This document shows, in pieces, positions 1 to 8,964 of a DNA stretch of 64,000 nt. Source of the stretch: Streptomyces sp. ICBB 8177 (lineage in GTDB: Bacteria; Actinomycetota; Actinomycetes; Streptomycetales; Streptomycetaceae). Positions within the stretch are counted from its first letter, which is position 1, and the number at the start of each line of letters is the position of its first letter. Below the pieces are notes generated by a model. It was not told the DNA's origin. It ran no database searches and saw only the letters and a list, made by a program, of their open reading frames with translations. A program made the translations under genes and the position numbers. The stretch is taken from the NCBI RefSeq assembly GCF_003144095.1, contig NZ_NSKH01000018.1, positions 1,180,743-1,244,742 on the forward strand, given 5' to 3'.

Positions 1-2416
1 TGTACGACCAGGTCCTGCCCTGAGGATTGGTGACACCGGTCAGGCGCAGCTCGGTGTCGTAGGTGAAGGCGTACGCGGCGCCGTCCGGGTCGAGGCGCTG
101 GGCCGGCAGGTCGAACGGGCCCGGAGTGTGCTGAGTGATGTTGCCGGCCTGGTCGGTGTGGGACAGGAGGTTGCCCTCGCCGTCCCAGGTCCAGGACTCA
201 TGGGTGCCGTCCGGGTGTTCGCGTCGGCGCGGCCTGCCCTCCGTCGTCCAGGTGAGGCGGGTGACGCGGCCGAGCGGGTCGGTGATCTCGGCGACCCTGC
301 CGAAGGGGTCGCGGAGTACGGCGGTGACGTGCCCCAGTTCGTCGGTGAGCGCCACCGGCAGGCCCGCCGCGTTCATGGTGAACGCCCGCATGCCGCCCAG
401 CGCGTCCGTGACGCTCGTCAGCCGCCCCCCGTCGTCGTAGGTGCGGCGGGTCTCGGCTCCCGTCGGGTCGGTCGTGCTGAGGAGGTTGCCCCGGTCGTCG
501 TAGGTGTGGCGCCAGGTCGCCCCGCCAGGCTCGACGACCTCCTCCGGCAGACCGAGCTGGTTGTACGCGGCCCGGGCCACCGAACCGTCCGGCAGGGTGA
601 CCTGGGTCGGGCGGCCATAGGCGTCGTAGGCGTAAGTCGTGGTGCGGCCGAGCGGATCGGTGATCGCGAGCGGTTTGTCGCCGTGGGCGTCCCACCGGGT
701 GCGGGTGGTGTTGCCGAGAGCGTCGGTCTCCTGCGCCACCTGTCCGTCGACGGTGTGGCGGTAAGTCGAGCGATGGCCCTGGGAGTCGGTGTACGTCGTC
801 GTGCGGGTCGCGTCGTCGTAGGAGAAGGACGCCGACAGGATGCCGTCGACGCCCTCCGTGCGGACCACCCGGCCCCGCTCGTCGTAGGCGTAGGCGAACC
901 AGGTGCCGTTGCGGTCGGCCCACCGGCGCACCCGCCCCTGGTCGTCGTACGCGAAACGCAGCGGCGAGCCACTGGAGTTGACGACTTCGGTGAGGTTGCC
1001 GGCCTCGTCGTAGCCGTAGCGGACCACCACCGTTCCGGCGTCCCGGTCCGCGCCGTCGTCATAGCGGGACGGCGGCTCGTCCAGCAGGCGCAGCGCCGTC
1101 ACGCGCGGGCCCGCGGTGTCCACGGCCAGGTAGTACCCGCCCGAGTGCCGCAACCCCACCGGCAGGCCGTGCGCGTCGCGTTCGATGTCGATCCGATTGC
1201 CGTTGCGGTCCCGGAGGCTGTCGAGCGGGAGGTGGAAGACACCGGGGGTCGCGGATGGAACGGCGGCGGTGAAGGTGCGCACGACGCCGGTGTCGGGGTC
1301 GGTGACCTCGATCGTGCCCTCCGGCGCGCCGTCCCACACCAGAGGCAGGCGAGCGCCCTTCACCGGCATCGTGGGCTCGCCCGGCCGCGGCACCGGGTAG
1401 ACCAGTCGCCTGCCGTCCGCGGCGGCGAACACCACGCCCTCGCCGTCGATCTGGCAGCACTCGTCCAGCGTCGAGGCCCACACCGGCCCGAAGCAGACCC
1501 CGCCGCGATAGGATGACTGATGGGTGCGTTCGAAGACCAGCGGCAGGATTCCCGGCAGCGTCAGATCGGTCTGCCGCATCAGCATGGCGCCGGTCGCCAC
1601 GTCGACGGGGTCGTTGACGCAAGGGATGTCGTCCCCGGCGCGGGCGGCCGGCCCCAGGTCGACGAGATCCGGGCGCAATGACGGCGGATACAGCATGAGC
1701 GGCACGCCGTTGCTGAACGCGCTGTCGACGCCCGCCTTCAGCACGCCCACGCCGCCGCCCATCATGGCGCCGGAGATCGTGCCGTCCTTCGCCGCCTGGG
1801 CGACCTCGTCCAGGCTCAGATGCTGCTGCGTGCCGGTGGCGATGGCCAGAGGCTGGGCGACGGCCAGGTCCACCGTCACCGACTGCACCCCGCCGAAAGC
1901 CGCCGACACCAGCGTGCCCGCGGCGATCGTGGCCACCTCTTCCGAGACGCTCACCGCGAGCGCCTCTCCCATCGCGATGATGCCGTCCGCCACCGCCGCC
2001 ACCCCGGCGGAGAAGGCGCCCGCGGTGAAGAACGCGAGCGTGATGCTCCCGGCGATCGCCGCGGCGTCGATGCCGATCTGCGTCCACAGCTTCGCGACCG
2101 CGTGGTCCACGACGTCCGCGAACTTCTCCAGGGCGTCGGCCATCTTTCCCGCCGCCTGCGACAGGTCGCTCAGCCAGCCGCCGTCCTTGCCCTTCGCGTA
2201 CCGGCCCCAGAAGACCTCGAAGGCGTCGATCGCCTCACCCGAGTTGTTGTGGACGAGAGAGGCGGCCGTGTTGTTCACCGGTGTGCGAACGTCGTCCACG
2301 GCGGTCGCGAACGTCCGCCACGCACCGGCGGCCGTACGCAGCGTGCCGGAGTTGGCGTCGGGCCACCACAGGCCCATTTTGAGCAGAATGGCCTTGGCGT
2401 CGTCTTCAAGGCTCAC
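1..2416 (-). CDS. RHS/YD-repeat protein, N-terminal part (runs off window)
   Basis: The first 805 codons of a large RHS-family protein; the C-terminus lies beyond base 1. The GTG start overlaps the stop of the WXG100-like gene (GTGA at 2413-2416), with GGGGGA about 10 bases upstream. Residues 1-110 look like a helical ESX-type N-terminus. Residues 115-190 hold glycine/alanine-rich hydrophobic segments. About 265-310 is a DUF6531-like entry motif (DPVDVATG then FERTHQSSY). From about 460 onward there are many YD repeats such as YDDQGRV, YDEAGNL and DPLGRTT. RHS shells enclose a C-terminal toxin in polymorphic toxin systems. Any toxin, its immunity gene and the secretion route cannot be seen here. 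Confidence 0.88.
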   Translation of the reverse strand, partial: MSLEDDAKAILLKMGLWWPDANSGTLRTAAGAWRTFATAVDDVRTPVNNTAASLVHNNSGEAIDAFEVFWGRYAKGKDGGWLSDLSQAAGKMADALEKFADVVDHAVAKLWTQIGIDAAAIAGSITLAFFTAGAFSAGVAAVADGIIAMGEALAVSVSEEVATIAAGTLVSAAFGGVQSVTVDLAVAQPLAIATGTQQHLSLDEVAQAAKDGTISGAMMGGGVGVLKAGVDSAFSNGVPLMLYPPSLRPDLVDLGPAARAGDDIPCVNDPVDVATGAMLMRQTDLTLPGILPLVFERTHQSSYRGGVCFGPVWASTLDECCQIDGEGVVFAAADGRRLVYPVPRPGEPTMPVKGARLPLVWDGAPEGTIEVTDPDTGVVRTFTAAVPSATPGVFHLPLDSLRDRNGNRIDIERDAHGLPVGLRHSGGYYLAVDTAGPRVTALRLLDEPPSRYDDGADRDAGTVVVRYGYDEAGNLTEVVNSSGSPLRFAYDDQGRVRRWADRNGTWFAYAYDERGRVVRTEGVDGILSASFSYDDATRTTTYTDSQGHRSTYRHTVDGQVAQETDALGNTTRTRWDAHGDKPLAITDPLGRTTTYAYDAYGRPTQVTLPDGSVARAAYNQLGLPEEVVEPGGATWRHTYDDRGNLLSTTDPTGAETRRTYDDGGRLTSVTDALGGMRAFTMNAAGLPVALTDELGHVTAVLRDPFGRVAEITDPLGRVTRLTWTTEGRPRRREHPDGTHESWTWDGEGNLLSHTDQAGNITQHTPGPFDLPAQRLDPDGAAYAFTYDTELRLTGVTNPQGRTWSY

Positions 2417-2781
2417 GGCGCCGCGTCCCCCGGCTGTCGCGCGGCGGCCGCAGGCTGCGCCTTCGCCTTCGTGAACATGCCGGCGATCACCTGGTCGTTG
2501 GCGACGTGACCGTCAGCCATGTCCGACATCGCCTCGTGAATGCTCGTCAGCCCGAGGACGAGAACGCCGGTCGCGCTCTCGATCGCCTTCTGCTGCGGCG
2601 AGTAGGCCTTCTCGAACTCCTTGCCCTGCTTGTCCTCACCCCACGGCGTACCCAGGCCGTCCAGCGTCTTGATCAATGTCGTCAACGCCGAACTCAGCGC
2701 CTCCGCCTGCGTCTGGAACACCGGCGCCGACACCTTCAGGTCCGCCGTCTTGATGTCCAGCACCTTGCCGCTGTCACCCAT
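2413..2781 (-). CDS. WXG100-like small secreted-type protein
   Basis: A 122-residue protein, mostly helical, with a central W-G-E turn (TPWGEDKQGKEF, about residues 45-57) in the place where WXG100/ESAT-6 family proteins carry WxG between two helices. The tail is alanine/proline-rich. It sits directly upstream of the RHS protein with a 4-base overlap, so the two are translationally coupled. WXG100 proteins are usually partners or targets of type VII (ESX) secretion, which suggests the RHS protein is exported that way. No ESX machinery lies in the window, so the route is inference. The ATG start at 2781 is the natural first codon. Confidence 0.8.
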   Translation of the reverse strand: MGDSGKVLDIKTADLKVSAPVFQTQAEALSSALTTLIKTLDGLGTPWGEDKQGKEFEKAYSPQQKAIESATGVLVLGLTSIHEAMSDMADGHVANDQVIAGMFTKAKAQPAAAARQPGDAAP

Positions 2782-2926
2782 GCGGCAACCCCCTCCCGTC
2801 CCCGGCCGATCCTAGGTGACACCAGGTAGGCGGCCAGCGGTGAGTACGGCCACCCCCGCACGGGCAGCCCGGCGGCTGGGTGTTGGGCTGCGTCCGGCGA
2901 AGAGGCTGGAACCAGCCGCCCCCGCC

Positions 2927-3199
2927 TTACGAAGCGTGCACGCGGGCCCGCCGGATGACGAGGAGTTCGCTCGCGGTCACGCCCCAGTAGAGCGCGCCGA
3001 GCCAGGGCAGCAACGCGTCGGTGGTCAGGCGGTGCGTGGCGAACAGCGCGGCCACCGCGACGGCCGGCGGGACGAGCGCCGCGACAGGCCCGCGTGCCGA
3101 CTCGCCGCGTCGCGGGCCTGATCCCGCGCGACGGCAACCGCGCCACAGCGTCGTCACCGTCATCACGAGCAACCCGCCCCACACCAGGATCCCGGCCAT
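2927..3199 (-). CDS. Small hydrophobic membrane protein, unknown function
   Basis: A 90-residue protein with an N-terminal membrane segment (about residues 3-17), a basic arginine-rich loop, and two further hydrophobic stretches (about 38-53 and 62-80), ending in a basic tail. The ATG at 3199 is preceded by GGGAGGAGA at proper spacing. An ATG five bases upstream is in another frame. It lies 47 bases downstream of the next membrane protein gene on the same strand and may be co-transcribed. I do not recognise a family. Topology of two or three TM helices is inferred from hydrophobicity only. Confidence 0.65.
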   Translation of the reverse strand: MAGILVWGGLLVMTVTTLWRGCRRAGSGPRRGESARGPVAALVPPAVAVAALFATHRLTTDALLPWLGALYWGVTASELLVIRRARVHAS

Positions 3200-3246
3200 G
3201 CCATTCTCCTCCCGCGCGCACCCGGCCGGGGCACCCTACCGTTCTC

Positions 3247-3810
3247 TCAGGCGCGCGGCCTGCGGAACCAGTCGCCCGAGACGCTGCGGGAGAGGTTGAC
3301 GACCACGGCTACCGACAGGGCCAGCGGTATCAGGCCCGTGCCGGGGCTGCGGCCCAGGGCGGCCAGACCGGAGGCGATCGTCAGCGAGGCGAAGACGATG
3401 GCGGTCACCCGGCAGGCCGGACCCGCGCGGTGGAACAGCAACGCGCAGACGAACAGCCCGATCACGGGGAAGCCCCCACCCACGATCGCACCCGCGACGA
3501 CCGGCCCCGCCAGCGCCCCGCCGATCACCGCACCCAGTATCAGCAGCCCGAACGCCACGTACGCGAGCACCCGCGCCGCCTTCACCGGCCCCGGCATCTC
3601 CACGGCCGGCGCGGTCGCCACCGGACCGCCCGGGTAGGGCGGGTAGGGCTGCTGGTACGGGTTCTGCGCGTACGGGTTCTGGCCGTATGCGTTCTCTCCG
3701 CACGGCGACGCGCCGCCCGGCCGCTGATAGGCCTGCGGACCCTCCGGCGGAGGGGGAGCGGGCCAACCTTCCTCGTTGGGAGACGAGTTGTAGGGGTTCT
3801 GGTACGACAT
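3247..3810 (-). CDS. Membrane protein with Pro/Gly/Tyr-rich N-terminus
   Basis: A 187-residue protein. The first 70 residues are a low-complexity tail of Asn-Pro-Tyr and Gln-Pro-Tyr repeats (for example GQNPYAQNPYQQPYPPYP), common in streptomycete DUF4190-like membrane proteins. Then come about four hydrophobic segments (roughly 80-100, 103-125, 130-150, 155-175) and a basic end. The repetitive tail is presumably cytoplasmic. Function is unknown. It is divergent from the TPR protein gene, sharing the short interval 3811-3934, and has the same strand as the small membrane protein downstream. Confidence 0.75.
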   Translation of the reverse strand: MSYQNPYNSSPNEEGWPAPPPPEGPQAYQRPGGASPCGENAYGQNPYAQNPYQQPYPPYPGGPVATAPAVEMPGPVKAARVLAYVAFGLLILGAVIGGALAGPVVAGAIVGGGFPVIGLFVCALLFHRAGPACRVTAIVFASLTIASGLAALGRSPGTGLIPLALSVAVVVNLSRSVSGDWFRRPRA

Positions 3811-3934
3811 GTCCTCAACCTACCCACTGCCACTGACATCACCGCCCCGCCTTCCAGTCGGCCGTCGGCCGCCCTTCGTGCCGCCCCCAAGCCGCCCTAC
3901 GCTCGACGCGTCGGACCCGTCGAAAGGGGGCTCG

Positions 3935-4471
3935 GTGGCGAACGCCCCGCTGGACGGGTTGATCCGTCACGACGACGCCGGACGCATGGTCCCGGTGGAC
4001 GCAGAGGCGGTCGAGCACGTCGTGCGACGGTTGCTCGACGACGCCTCGGCACCGTGCGCCAGGCTCCGCGAGGCGGGCGTCGGGCTGATCGTGCTCGGGC
4101 GGTACGAGCAGGCCCGTACCGTACTTCGGCGGGCGCTCGCGCTCGCGGACGAGCGGCAGGCCGTCGCCGTCCACATCAACCTCGGCGACGCACACCGCTA
4201 CGACGGCGATCTCGACGGCGCCGAGCGGCACTACCGCGACGCGCTGCGCACCGCACGCGAAGTGCGGCCTGCGGCCGTCCACTTCTGCCTCCAGCACCTC
4301 GGCAAGCAACGCGTCGACCAGGGTCGCATCGCTGAGGCCGTCGCACTGCTGCGTGAAGCACTGGCGCTGCGCGAGACCTTGGGTGATCCGGCGCTGGTAA
4401 TGGCTACGCGTGAGGCACTTCGACTGGCTGTCCGCGGCGGGGGACCGGGGCTCCCCGGGGCTCTGCCATGA
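3935..4471 (+). CDS. Tetratricopeptide-repeat protein
   Basis: A 178-residue soluble protein. The frame stays open upstream to 3809, but the GTG at 3935 has AAAGGGGG at good spacing and upstream codons are proline-rich and atypical, so this start is preferred. Residues about 45-150 contain three helical TPR-like units: GRYEQARTVLRRALALA, then GDLDGAERHYRDALRTA, then GRIAEAVALLREALALR. These match the G-x-x-x-x-A / A-L pattern of TPR motifs. TPR domains mediate protein-protein contacts; no enzymatic domain is present. Partner unknown. Confidence 0.75.
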   Translation: MANAPLDGLIRHDDAGRMVPVDAEAVEHVVRRLLDDASAPCARLREAGVGLIVLGRYEQARTVLRRALALADERQAVAVHINLGDAHRYDGDLDGAERHYRDALRTAREVRPAAVHFCLQHLGKQRVDQGRIAEAVALLREALALRETLGDPALVMATREALRLAVRGGGPGLPGALP

Positions 4472-4486
4472 GCATCGCCCGCCGGA

Positions 4487-5422
4487 CTACGCGCCGCCGC
4501 CCGCCTCCCCGTTAAGTCTCCCTACCCCGCCGGAACTCCTGGCCCCGCCGGAACCCCCCGACTCCCCGCCCGGACTCCTCGCCGCCCCCGCAAGGTCCGC
4601 CTCCCCGAAATCCCCCTCCGTCTCGAACGCCGCCCTTCGGGTGGCCCTGCGCAGCGCCTTCAGCAGGGGCTTGCCCAGGAGGAGGGTCAGTGTGGCGGTC
4701 AGGGCCGCTCGGGGGAGGTCCCAGCCCAGGGACGTCGTCAGGTCGTACGCCGCGAAGCGGGTCAGGTTGGACGCCAGGGGCGCGCCGGGGACGTAGCTCA
4801 CGCCTGACGCCATGCCCGCGATGTACGGCCAGCCCTGGAGGTTCATCACGGTGCCGTACAGCAGGGCCGACAGCGCGCCGTAGACCGCGAGCAGCGCCAG
4901 CTCCGGCCTGTCGCGCGGCCGTTGCGGCAGCAGCCCCGCGCCCATCGAGACCCAGCCCATGCTGAGCATCTGGAACGGCATCCACGGGCCGACCCCGCCG
5001 GTCAGCAGCGCCGAGGCGAACATCGACAGCGCGCCGAGGACGAAGCCGAAGCCCGGGCCGAGCACTCTGCCCGCCAGCACCATCAGGAAGAACATGGGCT
5101 CGATGCCCGCCGTCCCGGCGCCCAGCGGCCGCAGCGCCGCACCGGCCGCCGCCAGCACACCCAGCATCGCGATCGCCTTGGCGTCCAGGCCCGTATCGGA
5201 GATCGCCGCGACGACCACGGCCAGCAGCAACGGCAGCAACGCGGCGAAGAGCCAGGGCGCGTCCGCGCTGTGCGCCAGGCCCGAGCCCGGCGAGGCCAGC
5301 AGCGGCCAGCCGAACGCCACCACCCCGATCGCGGTGATCAGCGCCAGCGCCGCGACGGAGCGCGGGCCGAGCCGCACCGCCCGCGCCCCGCGTGCCCCAC
5401 GGATCCCGCTCACCCCGGCCAT
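4487..5422 (-). CDS. ECF transporter S component (probable corrinoid specificity subunit)
   Basis: A 311-residue integral membrane protein with about seven hydrophobic segments and a Gly/Ser-rich C-terminal tail. It is the last gene of the operon and overlaps the ATPase gene by 13 bases. The ATG at 5422 is used because it has GGGGGCGATGGG upstream; a GTG at 5413 with a GTGA overlap is a possible alternative. Substrate-binding S components give ECF transporters their specificity. It shows the DUF6580/CbrT-like look, with QMLSMGWVSMGAG and GYLxP-like helices, but the substrate is inferred mainly from the cobalamin riboswitch at the head of the operon. Confidence 0.8.
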   Translation of the reverse strand: MAGVSGIRGARGARAVRLGPRSVAALALITAIGVVAFGWPLLASPGSGLAHSADAPWLFAALLPLLLAVVVAAISDTGLDAKAIAMLGVLAAAGAALRPLGAGTAGIEPMFFLMVLAGRVLGPGFGFVLGALSMFASALLTGGVGPWMPFQMLSMGWVSMGAGLLPQRPRDRPELALLAVYGALSALLYGTVMNLQGWPYIAGMASGVSYVPGAPLASNLTRFAAYDLTTSLGWDLPRAALTATLTLLLGKPLLKALRRATRRAAFETEGDFGEADLAGAARSPGGESGGSGGARSSGGVGRLNGEAGGGA

Positions 5423-7026
5423 CCCATCGCCCCCGCGACCTGACTCACCGTCAGCCAGTCCTGCGGGCGCAGCACCTTCGACACCTGCGGCGCGAACGCG
5501 GGGCTGGAGACGGCCACTTGCGCGGTCGGGCCGTCGGCCACCACCTCGCCGTCGGCCAGGACGACCACCCGGTGGGCGAGTTCGGCCGCCAGCTCCACGT
5601 CGTGCGTGGCCAGCACGATCGCGTGGCCCCCGGCCGCGAGCGCGCGCAGGTGGGCGACGAGGCGGGCCTTCGCCGCGTAGTCCAGGCCCCGGGTCGGCTC
5701 GTCCAGCAGCAGCAGCGGGGGACGCGCGGTGAGGACGACCGCCAGCGCCAGGGCGAGACGCTGGCCCTCGGACAGGTCGCGCGGGTGCGTGCCGTCCGGC
5801 ACTGCGGGCAGGAGTTCCTCCACCAGCGCCCGGCAGGTCCCGGCCGCGGCGCCCGCGTCGTCGTCCGCCGCCGCGCACTCACCGGCCACCGTGTCCGCGT
5901 ACAGCAGGTCGCGCGGCTCCTGCGGCACCAGCCCCACGTGGCGCACCAGTCGGCGCGGCGCCGTGCGGTGCGGCACGACGCCGTCCACGCGCACCGCGCC
6001 GGATGCGGGCTGGTGCAGGCCGGTCAACGTGCCCAGCAACGTGGACTTGCCCGCGCCGTTGCGACCCATCAACGCGATCGCCTCGCCCGGCCGCACCGCC
6101 AGGTCCACGCCGCGCAACGCCTCGGTCCTGCCGCGCCGCACCGCGAGGCCCGACACCCGTACGACCGGCTCGCCGTCCGCGGCGGGGGCGGCCACCGGAG
6201 CGGGCGAGCGTCCCGCCAGTGCCTCCCGCAGCGTCCCGGCCGCCCGTCGCGCGTCACGTACCGACAGCGGCAGCGGCGACCAGCCCGCCATCCGGCCCAG
6301 CGCGACGACCGGCGGGAACACCGGCGAGACCGCCATCACCGAGGCGGGGTCGCCCACCACGGGGGGCTCGCCGGGGCCGGGCAGCAGCACCACGCGGTCC
6401 GCGTACTGCACGACCCGCTCCAGGCGGTGTTCTGCGAGCAGGACGGTGGTGCCCAGGTCGTGCACGAGGCGTTGCAGTATCGCGAGGACCTCCTCTGCGG
6501 CGCCCGGGTCGAGCGCGGAGGTCGGTTCGTCCAGCACCAGCACCTTCGGGTGCACGGTGAGCACCGAGCCGATCGCCACCCGCTGCCGCTGACCGCCCGA
6601 GAGCGTCGCCAGCGGGCGGTCGCGCAGCTCGGCCAGGCCCAGCAGGTCGAGGGTCTCCTCGACGCGCCGCCGCATCACGTCCGGCGCGATCCCCAACGAC
6701 TCCATGCCGTAGGCGAGTTCGTCCTCGACGACGTCGGTCACGAAGTGCGCCAGCGGGTCCTGGCCCACCGTGCCGACCACGTCGGCGAGTTCACGCGGCT
6801 TGTGGGTACGGGTGTCGCGCCCGGCGACGGTGACCCGGCCGCCGAGACGGCCGCCGGTGAAGTGCGGCACGAGCCCGCTCACCGCGCCGAGCAACGTGGA
6901 CTTGCCCACCCCCGAAGGCCCGGCGAGCAGACACAACTCGCCTTCCTCGACGGTGAGTCCGACACCGCTGATCGCCGGGCGGTCGGCGTCGGCGTAGGTG
7001 ACCGAGACGTTCTCGAAGTGGATCAA
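5410..7026 (-). CDS. ECF transporter double ATPase (EcfA-EcfA' fusion)
   Basis: A 538-residue cytoplasmic ATPase with two complete ABC domains in one chain. Domain 1 has Walker A GPSGVGKST (about residues 36-44), signature LSGGQRQRVAIG and Walker B VLVLDEPTSALDP. Domain 2 has Walker A GRNGAGKST (about 310), a divergent signature LSEGQRLALALA and Walker B LLLLDEPTRGLD. The start is TTG at 7026: AGGAGG lies 6 bases upstream and the TTGA overlaps the stop of the T-component gene. Domain fusion replaces the separate EcfA1/EcfA2 subunits. It would energise uptake together with the S and T components on either side. Confidence 0.9.
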   Translation of the reverse strand: MIHFENVSVTYADADRPAISGVGLTVEEGELCLLAGPSGVGKSTLLGAVSGLVPHFTGGRLGGRVTVAGRDTRTHKPRELADVVGTVGQDPLAHFVTDVVEDELAYGMESLGIAPDVMRRRVEETLDLLGLAELRDRPLATLSGGQRQRVAIGSVLTVHPKVLVLDEPTSALDPGAAEEVLAILQRLVHDLGTTVLLAEHRLERVVQYADRVVLLPGPGEPPVVGDPASVMAVSPVFPPVVALGRMAGWSPLPLSVRDARRAAGTLREALAGRSPAPVAAPAADGEPVVRVSGLAVRRGRTEALRGVDLAVRPGEAIALMGRNGAGKSTLLGTLTGLHQPASGAVRVDGVVPHRTAPRRLVRHVGLVPQEPRDLLYADTVAGECAAADDDAGAAAGTCRALVEELLPAVPDGTHPRDLSEGQRLALALAVVLTARPPLLLLDEPTRGLDYAAKARLVAHLRALAAGGHAIVLATHDVELAAELAHRVVVLADGEVVADGPTAQVAVSSPAFAPQVSKVLRPQDWLTVSQVAGAMGWPG

Positions 7027-8231
7027 CTCGCCTCCTGCTCGGGCACGTTCACGCGCGCCCTGTCCTGCGGCACGGGTACGGTCGCGGGGCCGCGTCCGAC
7101 AGCCCGCGCGGGCAGCGGCGCCACCACCGCGGGCACCAGCCCCAGCAGCAGCGAGACGGCGGGCCACAGCGGCAGCGTCGGCGCGGACAGCGGAACGGCC
7201 GGAGGGTCGAGCCCGGCGGGGTCGTAGGACGCCGCCCAGACGGTCAGCGCCGCCACCGCGATCCCGGAACCTGCCACCAGCCAGGCCCGGGTGCCCCAGC
7301 GGTCCGGCCGGTACCGGGTGCGCACGCTGCGCCGCCCGCCCAGCCACAGCCCGGCCAGCGCCGCCGCCAGGCCCGCCGCCAGCAGCGGCGCCCCGAAGCC
7401 CGCGCCCTGCGCCGCCAGCAGCCCGTACGAGCCGACGCACACGCCCAGCAGCCCGCCCAGCGTCAGCGCGGCGGTCAGCCGTCGCACGCCGCGCGGGACG
7501 TCGGCGGTGCGGCCGTAACCGCGCGCGTCCATCGAGGCGGCCAGCGCGACCGAACGCTCCAACGCGCCCTCCAGCACCGGCAGTCCGACCTGCGCCAGCG
7601 CCCTGATCCCGGTGTCGGCGCGGCCCCGCATCCGGCGCGCGGCGCGCAGCCTGCCGACGTCGGCGACGAGGTGGGGCGCGAAGGTCATCGCCACGACGAC
7701 GGCGACCCCCGCCTCGTACAGCGCCCCGGGCAGCGACTTCAGCAGCCGCGCCGGGTTGGCCAGCGCGTTGGCGGCGCCGACGCAGACCAGCAGCGTGGCC
7801 AGCTTCAGGCCGTCGTACGCGGCGAACGCCACGCCCTCCGCGGTGACCCGGCCGCCGAGCCGCACGCCCTGCGCCCAGTGCGGCAACGGGATCTCGGGCA
7901 GGGTGAACAGCGTGTGGGTGCCCGGGATCGGGGAGCCCAGGACGATCGCGAAGACCACGCGGACGCCCAGCACGAACACGCCGAGCTTGAGGAACGCGCC
8001 GTAGGAGCGGGCCCAGGGCGCGTCGGTCCTCCGGGCGGCGACGACGTAGCCCGCGACCGCGACGACGAGCAGGAGCAGCAAGGGATCGGTGGTGCGCGAC
8101 GCCGCGGTGGCCAGGCCCAGCGCCCACACCCACCAGGCGCCCGCGTGCAGCGCGTTGGACCGGCCGGCCCGCGCCGGGGCCGCCGACGAGCAGGCGCGCG
8201 TCATCGCTCGTGACGACCGGGCGCGGGTCAT
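7023..8231 (-). CDS. ECF transporter T component (EcfT/CbiQ family)
   Basis: A 402-residue transmembrane coupling subunit. Several hydrophobic helices are followed by the EcfT coupling motif ASMDARGYG in the cytoplasmic helical region (about residue 240), which docks on the ATPases, and the Ala-rich variant PVLEGALERSVAL before it. The ATG at 8231 overlaps the previous stop (ATGA). A second in-frame ATG lies nine codons downstream within a local duplication (MTRARSS / MTRACSS), so either could be used. A C-terminal extension of four extra hydrophobic segments (about 270-380) is longer than in classical CbiQ proteins. It connects ATP hydrolysis to the S subunit. Confidence 0.88.
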   Translation of the reverse strand: MTRARSSRAMTRACSSAAPARAGRSNALHAGAWWVWALGLATAASRTTDPLLLLLVVAVAGYVVAARRTDAPWARSYGAFLKLGVFVLGVRVVFAIVLGSPIPGTHTLFTLPEIPLPHWAQGVRLGGRVTAEGVAFAAYDGLKLATLLVCVGAANALANPARLLKSLPGALYEAGVAVVVAMTFAPHLVADVGRLRAARRMRGRADTGIRALAQVGLPVLEGALERSVALAASMDARGYGRTADVPRGVRRLTAALTLGGLLGVCVGSYGLLAAQGAGFGAPLLAAGLAAALAGLWLGGRRSVRTRYRPDRWGTRAWLVAGSGIAVAALTVWAASYDPAGLDPPAVPLSAPTLPLWPAVSLLLGLVPAVVAPLPARAVGRGPATVPVPQDRARVNVPEQEAS

Positions 8232-8962
8232 CGCTCGCGCCGCCTGCGCACCTGCCAGGCCGCGCCCGCGCCGAGCACCAGCACGACCGCGCCCCCGGCG
8301 AGCACGCCCAGCGACGGGCCGGGGTCCGAACCGCCGCCGCCGGGACCGCCGTTCGCGCCCGCCGAGCCGGACGCGGCCGGGGCGGGGGAGGAGCCGGTGG
8401 CGCCGCCCGAGGAGACCTGCTCACCGCAGCCGGTGGCCGGGTAGCCGGTGATCGCGCAGACCAGCCCGCTCGCGTCGTACCGCAGCGGCTTGGCCACCGC
8501 CGCCAGCGCGTCGGCCGCGGTGGCGTCCTCGGGCACGCGGGCGCAGGAGGCGCGCCCGGCCGGCGGGGTCTCGCCGTCCGGGGCGTCCCGCGACGTGCCG
8601 AAGTCCAGCACCAGCGCGACCCGCTTGGTGCCCGGCCGCGGCGGCGTGCCCGCGCAGATCGTCGCGAACGCCGCCGCCCCGCGCGGCTTGACCGCGTCGG
8701 CGGAGTCCGCGCTCACCGCGAACCGCCAGCCCTCCACCGAGCCGTCCGCCGGGTCGGTCATCGCCGGGCCGGTCCGGGCGAACGTCCAGGCGGAGCCGGT
8801 GCGTTCCCAGAACGACCAGTAGCGGTATCCGACCGCCCGCGCCGGGCTCGCGGCGACCAGCGAGGCGGCCGTCGCGCAGAGGGCGAGCAGGAGCAGCGGC
8901 AGCAGCCAGGACCGTACGAGGTGCCGAGCCCCCGCGGCCGGCGTCCGCGGCGCGGCCCGCAC
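8228..8962 (-). CDS. Exported single-TM protein of the ECF operon (SCO2322-like)
   Basis: A 244-residue protein with a strong signal sequence (hydrophobic run LLPLLLLALCATAASLVA, then AARAV-type cleavage), an extracellular domain, a Gly/Ser/Ala linker (about 175-205), and a C-terminal TM helix followed by RRRRER, so it should be surface anchored. The domain starts GYRYWSFWERTG and contains GSVEGWRFAVS; four cysteines lie in the domain. The GTG at 8962, two bases after the upstream stop, gives a sensible signal peptide; the frame is open to 9040. It resembles the uncharacterised SCO2322-type family found with this transporter. I infer a role in presenting substrate to the transporter. Confidence 0.78.
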   Translation of the reverse strand: MRAAPRTPAAGARHLVRSWLLPLLLLALCATAASLVAASPARAVGYRYWSFWERTGSAWTFARTGPAMTDPADGSVEGWRFAVSADSADAVKPRGAAAFATICAGTPPRPGTKRVALVLDFGTSRDAPDGETPPAGRASCARVPEDATAADALAAVAKPLRYDASGLVCAITGYPATGCGEQVSSGGATGSSPAPAASGSAGANGGPGGGGSDPGPSLGVLAGGAVVLVLGAGAAWQVRRRRER

Positions 8963-8964
8963 CC

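Noticed and set aside
128-1516. Long plus-strand open frames opposite the RHS gene
   Set aside because: The minus strand encodes continuous YD repeats; the plus-strand frames are antisense artefacts of high GC content.
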